A stretch of 64,000 bases of DNA from a bacterium (GCA_029945725.1 JAQSDB010000003.1:313842-377841), one strand, 5' to 3'; shown: positions 48,563 to 60,683, numbered from the stretch's first letter. The notes: generated by a model not told the origin, from the sequence alone. Program-made: numbers and translations.

Positions 48563-49432
48563 TCACACGGCAGCAGCGCCGCCTACAATCTCGGAAATTT
48601 CCTGGGTAATGGCGGCCTGGCGCAGCTTGTTATAAACCAGCTGCAACGAACGGATAATGTCGCCGGCGTTATCGGTGGCAGACTTCATCGCCACCATACG
48701 CGCAGCCTGTTCGCAGGCAATGTTTTCCACCACACCCTGATACACCTGGGACTCCACAAAACGCAAAAACAGCGCATCGAGCAGTGCCTTGGCATCCGGC
48801 TCGTAGAGATAATCCCAGTTGTGGTCACGCTTCTGCAGGGCCTGCTTCTCATCGGCAGCCAGCGGCAGCAACTGCTGCACGGTTGGCTTCTGCGTCATCG
48901 TGTTCACGAATTCGTTGTACACAAAGTAGAGCTTGTCGATGCTGCCGTTTTCATAGGCATCGAGCATGACCTTCACACTGCCAATCAGCTGGTCGAGTGA
49001 AGGGGCATCACCAAGACCGGTTTTTACTGCAACCACCTTGCCGCCCACACTTTTGAAGTAGGCAATGGCCTTGCTGCCAATCAGGCAGAACTCCACTTCC
49101 ACTCCCTGCTCACGATACGCGCGCACTGACTGCGCCGTTTTCTTGAACAGATTGATGTTGAGGCCACCACAAAGGCCGCGGTCACTCGACATCACGATAT
49201 AGCCAACACGCTTGACCGGACGCTCCACCATGTAGGTGTGCTTGTATTCGGGGGTAGCTTGCGACAAATGCGCAACCACCTGACGAATTTTTTGCGCATA
49301 GGGCTTGCCGGCCACCATGCGCTCCTGGGCCCTGCGCATTTTGGACGCCGCCACCAGTTGCATCGCCTTGGTAATCTTCTGCGTGCTCTTGATGCTGGTG
49401 ACCTTGCTGCGAATTTCTTTCAAGTTGGCCAT
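48563..49432 (-). CDS. atpG: ATP synthase F1 gamma subunit
   Basis: Central rotor shaft of F1. From ATG 49432 it has 289 residues and begins [20 protein letters not shown], the usual N-terminal helix; the C-terminal [24 protein letters not shown] is the paired helix at the top of the rotor. The ATG is followed by the family start; upstream extension to 49489 runs through a repeat element and is rejected. Confidence 0.96.
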   Translation of the reverse strand: MANLKEIRSKVTSIKSTQKITKAMQLVAASKMRRAQERMVAGKPYAQKIRQVVAHLSQATPEYKHTYMVERPVKRVGYIVMSSDRGLCGGLNINLFKKTAQSVRAYREQGVEVEFCLIGSKAIAYFKSVGGKVVAVKTGLGDAPSLDQLIGSVKVMLDAYENGSIDKLYFVYNEFVNTMTQKPTVQQLLPLAADEKQALQKRDHNWDYLYEPDAKALLDALFLRFVESQVYQGVVENIACEQAARMVAMKSATDNAGDIIRSLQLVYNKLRQAAITQEISEIVGGAAAV

Positions 49433-49452
49433 GTTGTTACCAAACTCATCAG

Positions 49453-49540
49453 GTAGGTTGGGGTAAGGCCTTGTGCCGTACCCCAACATTTTCTGCCATT
49501 CAACAGCGTTGGGGTGCGGCTTCGCCTTGCCCCAACCTAC
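49453..49540. repeat. Composite inverted repeat between atpA and atpG
   Basis: An 88-base element. The first hairpin pairs GTTGGGGTA (49457-49465) with TACCCCAAC (49479-49487); the second pairs GTTGGGG (49508-49514) with CCCCAAC (49530-49536). The ends GTAGGTTGGGG (49453-49463) and CCCCAACCTAC (49530-49540) are also perfect inverted repeats, so the full unit can fold in two ways. It lies in the 118-base gap before atpG in an otherwise tightly packed operon. It looks like a REP/BIME-type dispersed repeat. Confidence 0.75.
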
Positions 49541-49550
49541 CGCTCATTTT

Positions 49551-51095
49551 TTACCAGCTCTGGGTAGCCTTGAACTTTTCGATGCCGGCGCGGAGCTGAC
49601 CTTCGATCTCGCCATTGTAATCGGCGGTCGCGTTGATCTTGTCCATCAGGACCTTGGCATCGCTGTTCATGAAGGCATGCAGTGCCGCTTCAAAGTCCAG
49701 CACCTTGTTGACCGGAACATCGGCCAGGAAGCCTTCGTTAGCCGCGAAAACGGACAGCGCCATGTCGGCAATGTTCATCGGCTGATACTGCTTCTGCTTC
49801 ATCAGTTCGGTCACACGCTGACCATGCTCAAGCTGCTTGCGCGTGGCTTCGTCAAGGTCGGAAGCGAACTGCGCGAAGGCCGCCAGTTCACGGTACTGGG
49901 CGAGCGAGGTACGGATACCACCGGAAAGCTTCTTGATGATCTTGGTCTGTGCAGCACCACCCACACGCGACACCGAGATACCGGCGTTCACGGCAGGGCG
50001 CAGGCCGGCACTGAACAGGCTGCTTTCCAGGAAGATCTGGCCATCGGTGATGGAAATCACGTTCGTTGGCACGAAGGCGGACACGTCACCCGCCTGCGTT
50101 TCAATGATCGGCAGTGCGGTCAGCGAACCGGTCTTGCCCTTCACTTCACCGTTGGTGAACTTCTCGACATATTCTTCGGAAACGCGCGAAGCACGCTCCA
50201 GCAGACGGCTGTGGAGATAGAACACATCGCCGGGATAGGCTTCGCGTCCTGGCGGACGGCGCAGCAGCAGGGAAATCTGGCGGTAGGCCACGGCCTGCTT
50301 GGAGAGATCGTCATAAACGATCAGCGCATCTTCGCCACGATCGCGGAAGTATTCGCCCATGGTGCAACCGGAATACGGTGCCAGGAACTGCAGCGCTGGT
50401 GATTCGGAAGCAGAAGCAGCCACCACGGTGGTGTACGCCATCGCGCCGAACTCTTCGAGCTTGCGCACAACGTTGGCAATGGTCGACTGCTTCTGGCCGA
50501 TGGCCACGTAGACGCATTTAATGCCGGAGTTTTTCTGCGCAATGATGGCGTCAACGGCCATCGCCGTCTTGCCCGTCTGACGGTCACCGATAATCAGCTC
50601 ACGCTGGCCACGGCCCACAGGAATCATGGCATCGACGGACTTGTAACCGGTCTGCACCGGCTGATCCACCGACTTGCGCCAGATCACGCCGGGCGCCACT
50701 TTTTCCACAGCATCAAACAGCTTGGCATTGATCGGGCCTTTGCCGTCGATGGGAACGCCAAGAGCGTCAACCACGCGGCCGAGCAGCTCGGGGCCAACCG
50801 GCACTTCGAGAATGCGGCCGGTGCAGCGGGCTTTCTGGCCTTCCTGCAGGCTCTGGTAGCTACCAAGCACCACAGCACCGACAGAATCCTGCTCGAGATT
50901 GAGGGCCATGCCGAAGAGGCCGCCATCGAACTCGATCATTTCGCCATACATCACATCGGCAAGGCCGTGGATACGCACAATACCGTCAGAGACGCTGACG
51001 ATAGTGCCTTCGTTGCGCGCTTCAACAGACGCTTTCAGGTCTGTGATGCGGCTCTTGATCAGATCGCTGATCTCGGAAGGATTCAGATGCTGCAT
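49551..51095 (-). CDS. atpA: ATP synthase F1 alpha subunit
   Basis: Non-catalytic but nucleotide-binding F1 subunit. The 514-residue protein has Walker A GDRQTGKT, the alpha signature GRDAL-like [20 protein letters not shown] and the C-terminal [15 protein letters not shown] region. The first residues [17 protein letters not shown] are the family start. It follows atpH by 19 bases. Confidence 0.97.
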   Translation of the reverse strand: MQHLNPSEISDLIKSRITDLKASVEARNEGTIVSVSDGIVRIHGLADVMYGEMIEFDGGLFGMALNLEQDSVGAVVLGSYQSLQEGQKARCTGRILEVPVGPELLGRVVDALGVPIDGKGPINAKLFDAVEKVAPGVIWRKSVDQPVQTGYKSVDAMIPVGRGQRELIIGDRQTGKTAMAVDAIIAQKNSGIKCVYVAIGQKQSTIANVVRKLEEFGAMAYTTVVAASASESPALQFLAPYSGCTMGEYFRDRGEDALIVYDDLSKQAVAYRQISLLLRRPPGREAYPGDVFYLHSRLLERASRVSEEYVEKFTNGEVKGKTGSLTALPIIETQAGDVSAFVPTNVISITDGQIFLESSLFSAGLRPAVNAGISVSRVGGAAQTKIIKKLSGGIRTSLAQYRELAAFAQFASDLDEATRKQLEHGQRVTELMKQKQYQPMNIADMALSVFAANEGFLADVPVNKVLDFEAALHAFMNSDAKVLMDKINATADYNGEIEGQLRAGIEKFKATQSW

Positions 51096-51114
51096 GATGA
51101 TCTTTTCCTCAAAC

Positions 51115-51654
51115 TCAAGAATTCAGGGTGGCGCTGAGCTTGCCCAGCTTGCCGCGCACAGAAGCATCGATAACGAGATCGCCGGAACGGATGACCACGC
51201 CGCCAATCAGCGAGCGATCCACCGTTACTTCATCAATCGCAATCTTGCGACCCAGCTTTTTGCCAAGCAGGGCAGACAGCGATAAGCGCTGTGCTGCATC
51301 CAGTTCGAAAGCCGATGTCACCTGCACGTCTGCGGACTGCTCAAGCTCGGCACGAAAGGCCTCATACAGCTCGGCAATTGCAGGCAGCGCATCAATGCGC
51401 TTGTGCGCAATCAGGTTGCTGATGAAGTTGCGACCTTCACCATCCAGCTTGTCGCCAACGACTTTCGAAAAAGCCTCAGCCTGCTGCTCACTGGTCAGTG
51501 TCGGACGGGCCAGATACAGCGCAAATTCGGCATCGCTGGCAATACCTGCCGCGAGCCCCAGCATTGCCGACCAGTCGGCAAGCTTGCCCGCATCGCGGGC
51601 GAATTCAAACGCTGCCTTGGCATAAGGACGCGCTACGGTGGTCAGTTCAGCCAT
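51115..51654 (-). CDS. atpH: ATP synthase F1 delta subunit
   Basis: Stator component joining F1 to the b subunits. The 179-residue protein starts [20 protein letters not shown], the family N-terminal helix, and ends with the typical [14 protein letters not shown] (as SxRxxLxxL). It is 16 bases after atpF and 19 before atpA. Confidence 0.95.
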   Translation of the reverse strand: MAELTTVARPYAKAAFEFARDAGKLADWSAMLGLAAGIASDAEFALYLARPTLTSEQQAEAFSKVVGDKLDGEGRNFISNLIAHKRIDALPAIAELYEAFRAELEQSADVQVTSAFELDAAQRLSLSALLGKKLGRKIAIDEVTVDRSLIGGVVIRSGDLVIDASVRGKLGKLSATLNS

Positions 51655-51670
51655 GTCATAACCGCCTTAG

Positions 51671-52141
51671 TTAAAGCTGTGCAGCGAGCTTGTCGAGCAT
51701 GGCGGCATGCGCCGTGGCATCAACCTGCGCTTCGAGAATCTTCTCTGCGCCTGCTACGGCCAAAGCCGCAACCTGTGCACGCAGAGCGTCACGGGCACCC
51801 GCCAGCTCCTGTTCAACCTGGCCACGTGCCTGCGCCACAATACGCTCACCTTCAACGGCAGCCGTGGCTTTCGCCTCTTCTACCATCTGGTTGGCGCGCT
51901 TGTTCGCCTGCTCAATGAGCACAGCAGACTGCTGCTTGGCCGCTTTCAGTTCGTCCGCAACAGCGGCATGCGCAGCTTCGAGGTCGCGCTGTGCCTTGTC
52001 GGCAGCGTTCAGGCCTTCGGAAATCTTCTTCTGCCGCTCCGCAAGAGCTGCCGTTACCGGCGGCCATACGAACGTCATGCAGAACCAGACGAAGACCGCA
52101 AACGCAATGGCTTGCCCAATCAGGGTTGCATTGATGTTCAC
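51671..52141 (-). CDS. atpF: ATP synthase F0 b subunit
   Basis: The 156-residue peripheral stalk protein has one N-terminal membrane helix ([19 protein letters not shown]) followed by a long charged, alanine-rich coiled-coil, the usual b subunit layout. The first segment [10 protein letters not shown] is the family start. The adjacent genes are atpE and atpH, with 67 bases between atpE and atpF. Confidence 0.95.
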   Translation of the reverse strand: MNINATLIGQAIAFAVFVWFCMTFVWPPVTAALAERQKKISEGLNAADKAQRDLEAAHAAVADELKAAKQQSAVLIEQANKRANQMVEEAKATAAVEGERIVAQARGQVEQELAGARDALRAQVAALAVAGAEKILEAQVDATAHAAMLDKLAAQL

Positions 52142-52208
52142 GCTATCACCTCATTCAGTTTTCCGGCCAAAGGAGTCGGCCGGAAACAATTCGCCAGAAA
52201 CAGCAGAA

Positions 52209-52490
<282 letters not shown>

Positions 52491-52510
52491 TTAAAACGGT
52501 AAAACGTAAA

Positions 52511-53828
<1,318 letters not shown>

Positions 53829-53870
53829 ATGGCAATCCGGGGCTTGGCAGGATCGGGACAGCTTTCGCAC

Positions 53871-54337
53871 ACAACAGACAGGCCTGGCGAGAAATTAACC
53901 AAGCCCTTTTCAGGCGCGGCGGATTATAGAGAGCAGACCTGCCTTAAGCAACGGCTGGAGACCCCAAAAGCCGGCCCTTATCCTTGTGGCATGCGGTTTT
54001 TTCTGGTGAGTCCACAAGATGTAGTGCCTGACAACAAGGGTCGACCCCTATCTTGGGGCCATCTTTGTTTTCAGACTTGTCAGAAAGTTTATGCGGGTAC
54101 AGGCATGCGGCGGTAAGCGTCTGAAATATCGGGCACGGCGCTACGCTCAAACCACCACATCGCCGATCAGGAACAGGCAACTGATGGCCTGCCAGGAACT
54201 CCAGCCGTGCCGATAACAGTGAGGGCACAAGTATCCACACTCAACCAACAAAGCCTTACCTATCAGCCGTTCCTCAAAACCGCGCTACTCGTTAGGGTGG
54301 CGCACTGTTTACTGCCCCACAGGCAAAGGAGATTGTC
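53871..54337. other. 467-base non-coding region between atpI and the outer-membrane protein gene
   Basis: This gap holds the divergent promoters. A sigma-70 promoter for the atp operon is at 53923-53951 on the minus strand. The rest has several modest inverted repeats, such as CTTGTGG with CCACAAG and GGGTCGACCC, but no coding frame with family features on either strand. Confidence 0.5.
53923..53951 (-). promoter_or_regulatory. Candidate sigma-70 promoter of the atp operon
   Basis: On the minus strand a perfect -10 TATAAT (53928-53923) is preceded by TTGCTT (53951-53946) with a 17-base spacer. The expected start of transcription lies about 50-90 bases before atpI. Confidence 0.55.
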
Positions 54338-54889
54338 ATGTTTCGTCGATTGGTTTTAGCGGGCGCTATCGCCCTTGCAGCGGGTGCCGCCAACGCCGCA
54401 CCTTTTTCTTATGATTATGTAGAAGGCGGCTATGGCGAGGTCGACAGCGGCGACTCCCTGTTTGTCGGTGCCAGCAAGTCGCTCGACAAAAATCTTTTTG
54501 TGCTCGGCAATGTCTACGCTGTCGACTTTGATCACGGCGTAAATGGTGTTTATCTTGAAGGTGGGCTGGGCTATCACGTTCCGCTGAGTGCGCAGGCTGA
54601 TTTCTTCACCACCGCCCAGCTGCTTTATTCGAAGTTCGATGTGCCCCATGGCAATGATGATGACCTTGGCGCGATAGCCCGTGTCGGTGTGCGTCTCACG
54701 CCCGTTGCGAAACTTGAACTGGAGGGCTCTGTAGCCCTGAGCTCGAATGACTTTCTGGTAAACGATGGCCTCGGTCTCAGTGCTTCTGCTCGCTACCACA
54801 TTGATCCGCGTCTCTCAGCCGCTATTGGCTACAGCAGCAATACCGAGCTGGATGGTGCCTTTATCAATATGCGCTACGCGCTCAAGTAA
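54338..54889 (+). CDS. Small outer-membrane beta-barrel protein
   Basis: The 183-residue protein has a signal peptide ending at ANA (about residue 20) and a mature part of alternating beta strands, with aromatic residues at strand ends and tyrosine- and glycine-rich turns. The last residues INMRYALK end in a basic residue after an aromatic, a common beta-barrel end. It looks like an eight-stranded barrel of the OmpA-N/Opacity type. A ribosome site AAAGGAGA precedes ATG. It ends in a strong terminator. Function unknown. Confidence 0.7.
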   Translation: MFRRLVLAGAIALAAGAANAAPFSYDYVEGGYGEVDSGDSLFVGASKSLDKNLFVLGNVYAVDFDHGVNGVYLEGGLGYHVPLSAQADFFTTAQLLYSKFDVPHGNDDDLGAIARVGVRLTPVAKLELEGSVALSSNDFLVNDGLGLSASARYHIDPRLSAAIGYSSNTELDGAFINMRYALK

Positions 54890-54900
54890 CAGTCGCTATC

Positions 54901-54934
54901 AAAAATAAACCCGGCATTAGCCGGGTTTATTTTT
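54901..54934. terminator. Bidirectional intrinsic terminator after the outer-membrane protein gene
   Basis: A perfect 15-base-pair inverted repeat (54901-54915 with 54920-54934), AAAAATAAACCCGGC with GCCGGGTTTATTTTT and a four-base loop. It lies between two convergent genes. Confidence 0.93.
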
Positions 54935-54969
54935 GCCTGGAATCCAATACAGCTAACCCCCGCCTGGAA

Positions 54970-55620
54970 TCAGGGCTCACGAATGTATCGTAGCTGTTTT
55001 TGCCGGTATTTCTCGCGCGTAAGCATCTGGCGCAACAACTTCAGGGTCTGCACGGACTCGTCCGGAAGATTGTAGTTGAACAGCATGGGGGGCATGTAGC
55101 CACCCGGGTCGCCCTGACCCCACATCTCTATTTTCACCACCCCGTTTTTTTCCGGTGTCAGCCGCCACGTGCTTTGCATATTGGTGAGGCGAATGCGCTT
55201 GGGATTGGTACTGACAAAGCCCTTTTCAGCGCGAGTGACAATCTCGACCACCCCACTCTGGTCCTGTTTTAGCGTGGCGCGCATAACGCCTTCGCGATCA
55301 ATAAACGGGTAAGGGAGCTTGTAGACACTGTGCAGCCAGATATCACTGTCGCCCTCACGCTTGATCAGCTTTGCACTTTTCATCCGCGCCAGCCATTCCG
55401 GCATGGCCGGCACATCCGAAAGTACGGCAACAATGCCGGCGAGACGGGCATTAACCCGCGTCACTGCATAAAAAGTATTGTAGGAAGTACCCGGGATTTT
55501 GCGTGTGTACACGCTGATGTCCCGAGCATCGTCACGGCGCTCCAGCTGCCAATCCCCTGCCAGGGCAAGGCCGGACAAGACACACAAGAAAAGACAGAAG
55601 AGGAAAGCCTGGGTGCGCAC
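54970..55620 (-). CDS. Exported START-domain protein
   Basis: The 216-residue protein has a signal peptide (FLFCLFLCVLSGLALA) followed by a START/polyketide-cyclase-type domain: KIPGTSYNTFYAVTRVNARL, VLSDVPAMPEWLARMKSAKL and YKLPYPFIDREGVMRATLK fit the START pattern, with a long C-terminal helix. START domains bind lipids such as sterols or phospholipids in a deep cavity. An exported version is typical of Pseudomonas relatives. The lipid and role are unknown. Upstream is a small exported protein gene on the same strand. Confidence 0.8.
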   Translation of the reverse strand: MRTQAFLFCLFLCVLSGLALAGDWQLERRDDARDISVYTRKIPGTSYNTFYAVTRVNARLAGIVAVLSDVPAMPEWLARMKSAKLIKREGDSDIWLHSVYKLPYPFIDREGVMRATLKQDQSGVVEIVTRAEKGFVSTNPKRIRLTNMQSTWRLTPEKNGVVKIEMWGQGDPGGYMPPMLFNYNLPDESVQTLKLLRQMLTREKYRQKQLRYIREP

Positions 55621-55685
55621 GGGCCAGTATCCAGAAAACGGCCTGCCAGTTTAACGGGTGAACCGGTTCCGGTGCCACGCCTCAT

Positions 55686-56015
55686 CTACCAGCGGGCACT
55701 AACTCTTACTGCCACGGTTTCCTGATCAGGCAGCGTCAGCGTCCAGCGCGTCTTCAATCCGAAGGCGGTGAAGTGTCCTTGCGGCACAAGCCGGTTGATG
55801 CCCAGCATATCCAGAAGCCGCTGGCGTACATTCCGCCGCTCCATCCGGGCCTGGTCAAGCATGCTTGCATCTGGCTGGGCGCCGGCAGCATCCGGCTCAA
55901 CCTTGTCTGCAGCGGCCGTCTGCTCCGAAGTAAAAGTGAAATGTGGCTGAGCATCCTCAGCCACGGCGGGCAAGCTCAGGAAAAGACCGAGCAGCAAACA
56001 AACGAACAAGTACAT
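55686..56015 (-). CDS. Small exported protein of unknown function
   Basis: From ATG 56015 (GGGGAG ribosome site 6 bases before) the protein has 109 residues and a signal peptide MYLFVCLLLGLFLSLPAVAE. The mature part has a short basic/hydrophobic region (RRNVRQRLLDMLGINRLVPQ) and a beta-like tail with FGLKTRWTLTLPDQETVAV. I do not recognise the family. It lies between parB and the START gene on the same strand and may form a unit with the latter. Confidence 0.6.
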   Translation of the reverse strand: MYLFVCLLLGLFLSLPAVAEDAQPHFTFTSEQTAAADKVEPDAAGAQPDASMLDQARMERRNVRQRLLDMLGINRLVPQGHFTAFGLKTRWTLTLPDQETVAVRVSARW

Positions 56016-56113
56016 CAGGAGCTCCCCGCACCGCATTGCTGGTTTTCCGGTCCGTGGAGGTGCGCGTAATGGCAATGGCTCCACAGTGGGGGATGGGCTC
56101 GTGGCTGGCCAAT

Positions 56114-56142
56114 AAAAAACCCGACTCAGGGCCGGGGTTTTT
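56114..56142. terminator. Terminator-like hairpin between parB and the small exported gene
   Basis: AAAAACCCG pairs with CGGGGTTTTT with one bulged G and a loop of about nine bases. It has a T-run on the plus strand and an A-run that becomes a U-run on the minus strand. It probably ends the parA-parB transcript. Confidence 0.6.
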
Positions 56143-56288
56143 AGCAGTTGCCTGACTAAAGGAGCGTCAACCTCATCACATTTTGCTTTAAAGACGGGCA
56201 GGAAATGACCATTTTATTGGTCATTTACGTAAGCGCATGCTTACTTCAATTCGTCGCGACAGGGCGCCACTGATCGGCGGGCAAGTAT

Positions 56289-57191
56289 TTACTTGATATG
56301 GGCGAGGATGCCGTCAAGCTCATCCAGTGAGTTGTAATTGATGACCAGGCGGCCCTTGCCCTTGGCGGTGTATTCGATCAGTACAGGAGCCCCTATTTTT
56401 TCGGAAATAGTGTCCTGCAATTTGCGCACATTGGGGTCCAGGGTTTTTTCTGCTTCGGCAGGCTGGTCCTTTTGTGCGAGCAAGGTACGCACCATGGCTT
56501 CAGTCTGTCGTACCGAAAGACCCTTTGCCACAACGGCCTTGCCGGCGCGACCCTGCATATTTTCCGGCAGACCCAGCAACGCCTTGGCATGACCCATTTC
56601 CAGATCGCCATGTTCCAGCAGCATCTTGGCTTCCGGATTCAGGGCCATCAGGCGCAGCAGATTGGTAACAGTCGCGCGTGACTTTCCTACGGCATCGGCA
56701 ATCTGCTGATGCGTGGACTGGAATTCGTCAGCGAAGCGCTGCAGGGCAATCGCCTCTTCCATGGGGTTGAGATCTTCACGCTGGATGTTCTCAATCAGCG
56801 CCATCGCAATCGCGGTCTCATCCGGAATTTCACGGATGATGGCCGGGATGGAATCTATGCCGGCGAGCTGTGTGGCGCGCCAGCGGCGTTCACCTGCGAT
56901 GATCTCGTATTTGTTGTCGCCAATGGGGCGCACCACAATCGGCTGCATCACGCCTTGCGTCTTGATCGAATCGGCCAGCTCCTGAAGTGCGGCCGGATCC
57001 ATGTCACGACGTGGCTGATAACGTCCGCGCTGCAAAAACTCCACGGGCAGTTTCTTCAGCTGGCCGTCGGCAGGCACTTTGCCCTCTTCCACGGCGGCAA
57101 CGGTTTCTTTCACCTGCTTCACGCCGGAGAGCAAGGCATCCAGACCGCGCCCGCCACCGAGTCCGCGTTTTTTCGTTGTCGTCGTCATCAT
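56289..57191 (-). CDS. parB: Chromosome partitioning protein ParB
   Basis: ParB binds parS sites near the origin, spreads along DNA and with ParA moves the origin region. The 300-residue protein has the CTP-binding motif GERRWRA (in EIIAGERRWRATQLAG), the ENIQREDLNPMEEA segment and the helix-turn-helix ADAVGKSRATVTNLLRL, all typical. N-terminal KKRGLGGGRGLDALL is the ParA-contact region. parA is upstream with 126 bases between them; the gap holds the 12-base palindrome AAGAGCGCTCTT at 57235-57246. Confidence 0.96.
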   Translation of the reverse strand: MMTTTTKKRGLGGGRGLDALLSGVKQVKETVAAVEEGKVPADGQLKKLPVEFLQRGRYQPRRDMDPAALQELADSIKTQGVMQPIVVRPIGDNKYEIIAGERRWRATQLAGIDSIPAIIREIPDETAIAMALIENIQREDLNPMEEAIALQRFADEFQSTHQQIADAVGKSRATVTNLLRLMALNPEAKMLLEHGDLEMGHAKALLGLPENMQGRAGKAVVAKGLSVRQTEAMVRTLLAQKDQPAEAEKTLDPNVRKLQDTISEKIGAPVLIEYTAKGKGRLVINYNSLDELDGILAHIK

Positions 57192-57317
57192 GCAACCTCA
57201 GGCGCCAGCATCCGGCGCAAACTTCAAATCAGAAAAGAGCGCTCTTCTTTAAAAGGAGAAGAACAAAATCGGGAAGGGAGTCACTGGCCGACGCTTCCCT
57301 GCGTCAGGAAGCCGGAA

Positions 57318-58112
57318 CTAAAGCGCCTCGGCTACTGCCTTGCGCGTGCTGTCCTGACGGCGCAGCAGCTCTGCGGCAAGCGCCAGATAGGACATGGCAC
57401 CGCGCGACGCGCGATCATAATTGATGGCGGCCTGGCCATGCGCAGGCGCTTCGGCCAGACGTACATTGCGCGGAATAATGGTCTCGAAAAGACTGTCAGG
57501 AAAATGCGCCTGCAACTCCGCAGAGACATCCGTGGAAAGCGTATTGCGTGGATCAAACATGGTGCGCAGGATGCCGGTGATGTGCAGATTCGGATTCACC
57601 GTCTGCTGTACCTGATCAATGGTATCCGTCAGTGCCGCCAGACCTTCGAGCGCAAAGTATTCACACTGCATGGGAATGATGACGCCGTCAGCCGCGACCA
57701 GGCCATTTACCGTCAGCATGTTCAGGGAAGGAGCGCAGTCGATCAGAATGAAATCATAATTATCGCGCACCGCATCAAGAGCCTGCTTGAGGCGTAGCTC
57801 GCGCCCAATGGCATTCATGAGCTCAACTTCAGCGGCAACGAGGTCGCCATTCGCGCCGATAAGATGATACCCCGCCTCCAGATCCCTGATGATGGCTTGC
57901 TCGGCCGTGCACTGGCGCGTGAGCACGTCATAGGCACTGTGACTCATCTCGTGCTTGTTCACACCGGAACCCATAGTGGCGTTGCCTTGCGGATCCATGT
58001 CGATCAGCAGCACACGGCGTTTGGTCGCCGCGAGCGATGCGGCGAGATTGACACTGGTAGTGGTTTTACCCACGCCGCCCTTCTGGTTGGCTACTGCCAG
58101 AATCTTGTCCAT
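57318..58112 (-). CDS. parA: Chromosome partitioning ATPase ParA
   Basis: ParA is the Walker-type ATPase that positions ParB-parS complexes. From ATG 58112 it has 264 residues and the deviant Walker A motif KGGVGKTT at residues 11-18, with LLIDMDPQGNATMG and DFILIDCAPSLNM. The open frame upstream to 58223 is outside the family start. It follows rsmG by 43 bases, in the conserved mnmG-rsmG-parA-parB order. Confidence 0.96.
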   Translation of the reverse strand: MDKILAVANQKGGVGKTTTSVNLAASLAATKRRVLLIDMDPQGNATMGSGVNKHEMSHSAYDVLTRQCTAEQAIIRDLEAGYHLIGANGDLVAAEVELMNAIGRELRLKQALDAVRDNYDFILIDCAPSLNMLTVNGLVAADGVIIPMQCEYFALEGLAALTDTIDQVQQTVNPNLHITGILRTMFDPRNTLSTDVSAELQAHFPDSLFETIIPRNVRLAEAPAHGQAAINYDRASRGAMSYLALAAELLRRQDSTRKAVAEAL

Positions 58113-58155
58113 GCTTTTCCCCGCAATTGTTGCCGCCTCAATAAGCGGCAGCACA

Positions 58156-58779
58156 TTATTTTTTTGCCAGACGCACGAGATGCCGCTCTTCATCAAGAAA
58201 CGGAATCTGCAAGGCCACCACATCGCGCACTACAAATCCTTCCGGCAGTTCTGCAATTTCTTCCGTGGGCCACACGCCCTTCATGGCAAGAAACTCACCG
58301 CCCTCATTCAGTAACTGTGCGCTGCCCAGAACCATATCGGTCAGGGTGGCAAAGGCACGGCTGCTGACTACATCAAATTTACGATCAAACTCCTCCACAC
58401 GGCATTGCACGGCCTCGGCATTCTTCACACCAATATCGGCAATCGCCTGGCGCAAAAACCGGATCTTCTTGCCATTGCTGTCGAGCATCGTGACGTGCAA
58501 CTCCGGCTTGACCAGTGCCAGCACAAAACCCGGCAAGCCCGCACCTGTACCCACATCGATCAGCGTTTTTCCCTGCACATACGGAAGAATGGCAAGGCTG
58601 TCGAGCAAGTGCTTGATCACCATCTGCTCGGGATCACGCACTGCGGTCAGGTTGTATGCCGCATTCCACTTCAGCAACAACGACAGATAATTCAGCAGCG
58701 CATCTTCTGACCCCGGGGGCAGCGTGAGTGCTAACTGGCCAATTCCATCATGCAGCTTCTTTGCCAGGCCATCACTCAT
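58156..58779 (-). CDS. rsmG: 16S rRNA (guanine-N7)-methyltransferase RsmG
   Basis: RsmG methylates G527 of 16S rRNA. The 207-residue product has the SAM-binding segment [17 protein letters not shown] and [11 protein letters not shown], typical of the family. Its start overlaps the mnmG stop by four bases (ATGA), a sign of translational coupling. Length equals E. coli RsmG (207). Confidence 0.96.
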   Translation of the reverse strand: MSDGLAKKLHDGIGQLALTLPPGSEDALLNYLSLLLKWNAAYNLTAVRDPEQMVIKHLLDSLAILPYVQGKTLIDVGTGAGLPGFVLALVKPELHVTMLDSNGKKIRFLRQAIADIGVKNAEAVQCRVEEFDRKFDVVSSRAFATLTDMVLGSAQLLNEGGEFLAMKGVWPTEEIAELPEGFVVRDVVALQIPFLDEERHLVRLAKK

Positions 58780-60683
58780 GAAACGGCTTTTTCCTCTTCC
58801 TGCAAAACAATACGCTGGCCAGCCCCGTACTTCTTCAGCCAGATCATCAGCAGCGAAACTGCTGCTGGTGTCACTCCCGGAATCCTGCCGGCCTGGGCCA
58901 GTGTTTCCGGACGACCATTCTTGAGCTTGTGACGTACTTCATTCGAGAGCCCTTTGACCGAGTCATAATCGAAGTCCGCCGGCAACCGGGTTTCTTCATG
59001 ACGCTTGAGGCGACCGATGTCATCGGCCTGGCGGTCGATATAGCCCGCATAACGCGCATTGATTTCAATTTGCTCACCAACAGAATCGCTGGCATCCGTG
59101 ACAGTCAGTGCCTGAATGTGTGCATAGCTCACCTGTGGGCGCTTGAGCAGATCCATCAGGGAATACTCACGGCCGACTTCCTGACCGGTACTGGCAGTAA
59201 AGCGCGCAGCTACATCCGTACCCGGATGTACCCAGGTGGATTTGAGCCGCTGTGTTTCCAGCGCAATCGCTTCCATTTTTTCACTGTAGGAGACCCAGCG
59301 CGCATCATCAACCAGTCCCAGCGCGCGGCCTTTTTCCGTCAGGCGCTGATCGGCATTGTCTTCACGCAGCATCAGGCGATATTCCGCGCGTGAGGTGAAC
59401 ATGCGGTAGGGTTCTTTGGTGCCGAGGGTAATGAGGTCATCAACGAGGACGCCAAGGTAGGCTTCATCGCGGGTCGGGTACCAGCCTTCTTTTTCCTGCG
59501 CAAGCAGGCCGGCATTCAATCCTGCCAGCAAGCCCTGGGCACCAGCTTCTTCATAACCTGTGGTGCCATTGATCTGGCCCGCAAAAAACAGGCCGGCAAT
59601 GACTTTGGTTTCCAGCGTGTGTTTCAAATCACGCGGATCAAAAAAATCATACTCGATGGCATAGCCAGGCCGTGTGATGTGGGCGTTTTCCATGCCGCGA
59701 ATCGAGCGCACCAGTTGCAGCTGCACATCAAAAGGCAGGGACGTCGAAATGCCGTTGGGGTAAAGCTCGTTCGTGGTCAGGCCTTCCGGTTCAATAAAAA
59801 TCTGGTGCGAGCTTTTATCGGCAAAGCGATGAATCTTGTCTTCAATCGACGGGCAATAGCGCGGGCCCACCCCTTCGATCACACCGGTGTACATGGGGGA
59901 TCGATCAAGGCCGCCACGAATAATGTCGTGCGTGGCTTCATTGGTGCTGGTGATCCAGCAGCTGACCTGTTGCGGATGCATATCGCGCGTGCCCATGAAG
60001 GACATCACCGGCAGCGGCAAATCGCCGGCCTGCTCTTTCATCCTGCTGAAATCGACCGACCGGCCGTCAATGCGTGGTGGTGTGCCGGTTTTCAAACGGC
60101 CAACACGCAAGGGCAGCTCACGCAGGCGGTTCGCCAGTGCAATCGAGGGAGGATCGCCGGCGCGGCCACCCCGGTGGTTTTCCAGACCAATATGAATGGT
60201 GCCGCCAAGAAAGGTACCGGTGGTCAGCACCACGGTTCTGGAATCGAAACGAATACCGGTTTGTGTCACCACACCGCGGACTGTTTCACCCTCGACAATC
60301 AGGTCGTCAACGGCCTGCTGGAAGATGTCGAGATTGGGCTGGTTTTCCAGCATGGCGCGAATCGCTGCCTTGTAGAGCACGCGATCGGCCTGGGCGCGGG
60401 TCGCACGAACGGCCGGGCCCTTGCTGGAATTGAGAATGCGGAACTGGATGCCGCCCTTGTCCGTGGCCAGGGCCATGGCCCCGCCCAGCGCATCGATTTC
60501 GCGCACCAGATGTGATTTACCGATGCCGCCAATAGCCGGATTGCAGCTCATCTGCCCCAGCGTTTCCACGTTATGCGTCAGCAGCAGCGTGGCGCTGCCC
60601 ATGCGTGCCGCTGCCAGAGCAGCCTCGGTGCCGGCATGGCCGCCGCCGATCACAATCACGTCATAGGTTTTGGGATAGCGCAT
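58776..60683 (-). CDS. mnmG: tRNA uridine-5-carboxymethylaminomethyl modification enzyme MnmG
   Basis: MnmG with MnmE builds the cmnm5U34 modification on tRNA. From ATG 60683 it has 635 residues (E. coli 629) with the FAD motif [14 protein letters not shown] (GGGHAG at 13-18), the conserved [16 protein letters not shown], the FAD-site TGTFLGG and the C-terminal [12 protein letters not shown]. The frame is open much further upstream but without family sequence. rsmG follows with a four-base overlap. Confidence 0.97.
   Translation of the reverse strand: MRYPKTYDVIVIGGGHAGTEAALAAARMGSATLLLTHNVETLGQMSCNPAIGGIGKSHLVREIDALGGAMALATDKGGIQFRILNSSKGPAVRATRAQADRVLYKAAIRAMLENQPNLDIFQQAVDDLIVEGETVRGVVTQTGIRFDSRTVVLTTGTFLGGTIHIGLENHRGGRAGDPPSIALANRLRELPLRVGRLKTGTPPRIDGRSVDFSRMKEQAGDLPLPVMSFMGTRDMHPQQVSCWITSTNEATHDIIRGGLDRSPMYTGVIEGVGPRYCPSIEDKIHRFADKSSHQIFIEPEGLTTNELYPNGISTSLPFDVQLQLVRSIRGMENAHITRPGYAIEYDFFDPRDLKHTLETKVIAGLFFAGQINGTTGYEEAGAQGLLAGLNAGLLAQEKEGWYPTRDEAYLGVLVDDLITLGTKEPYRMFTSRAEYRLMLREDNADQRLTEKGRALGLVDDARWVSYSEKMEAIALETQRLKSTWVHPGTDVAARFTASTGQEVGREYSLMDLLKRPQVSYAHIQALTVTDASDSVGEQIEINARYAGYIDRQADDIGRLKRHEETRLPADFDYDSVKGLSNEVRHKLKNGRPETLAQAGRIPGVTPAAVSLLMIWLKKYGAGQRIVLQEEEKAVS

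Noticed and set aside
57192-57317. Search for parS sites (TGTTTCACGTGAAACA-like) near parA and parB
   Set aside because: I could not find a convincing parS sequence by eye in the window; the 12-base palindrome AAGAGCGCTCTT lacks the CACGTG core. parS may lie elsewhere near the origin.
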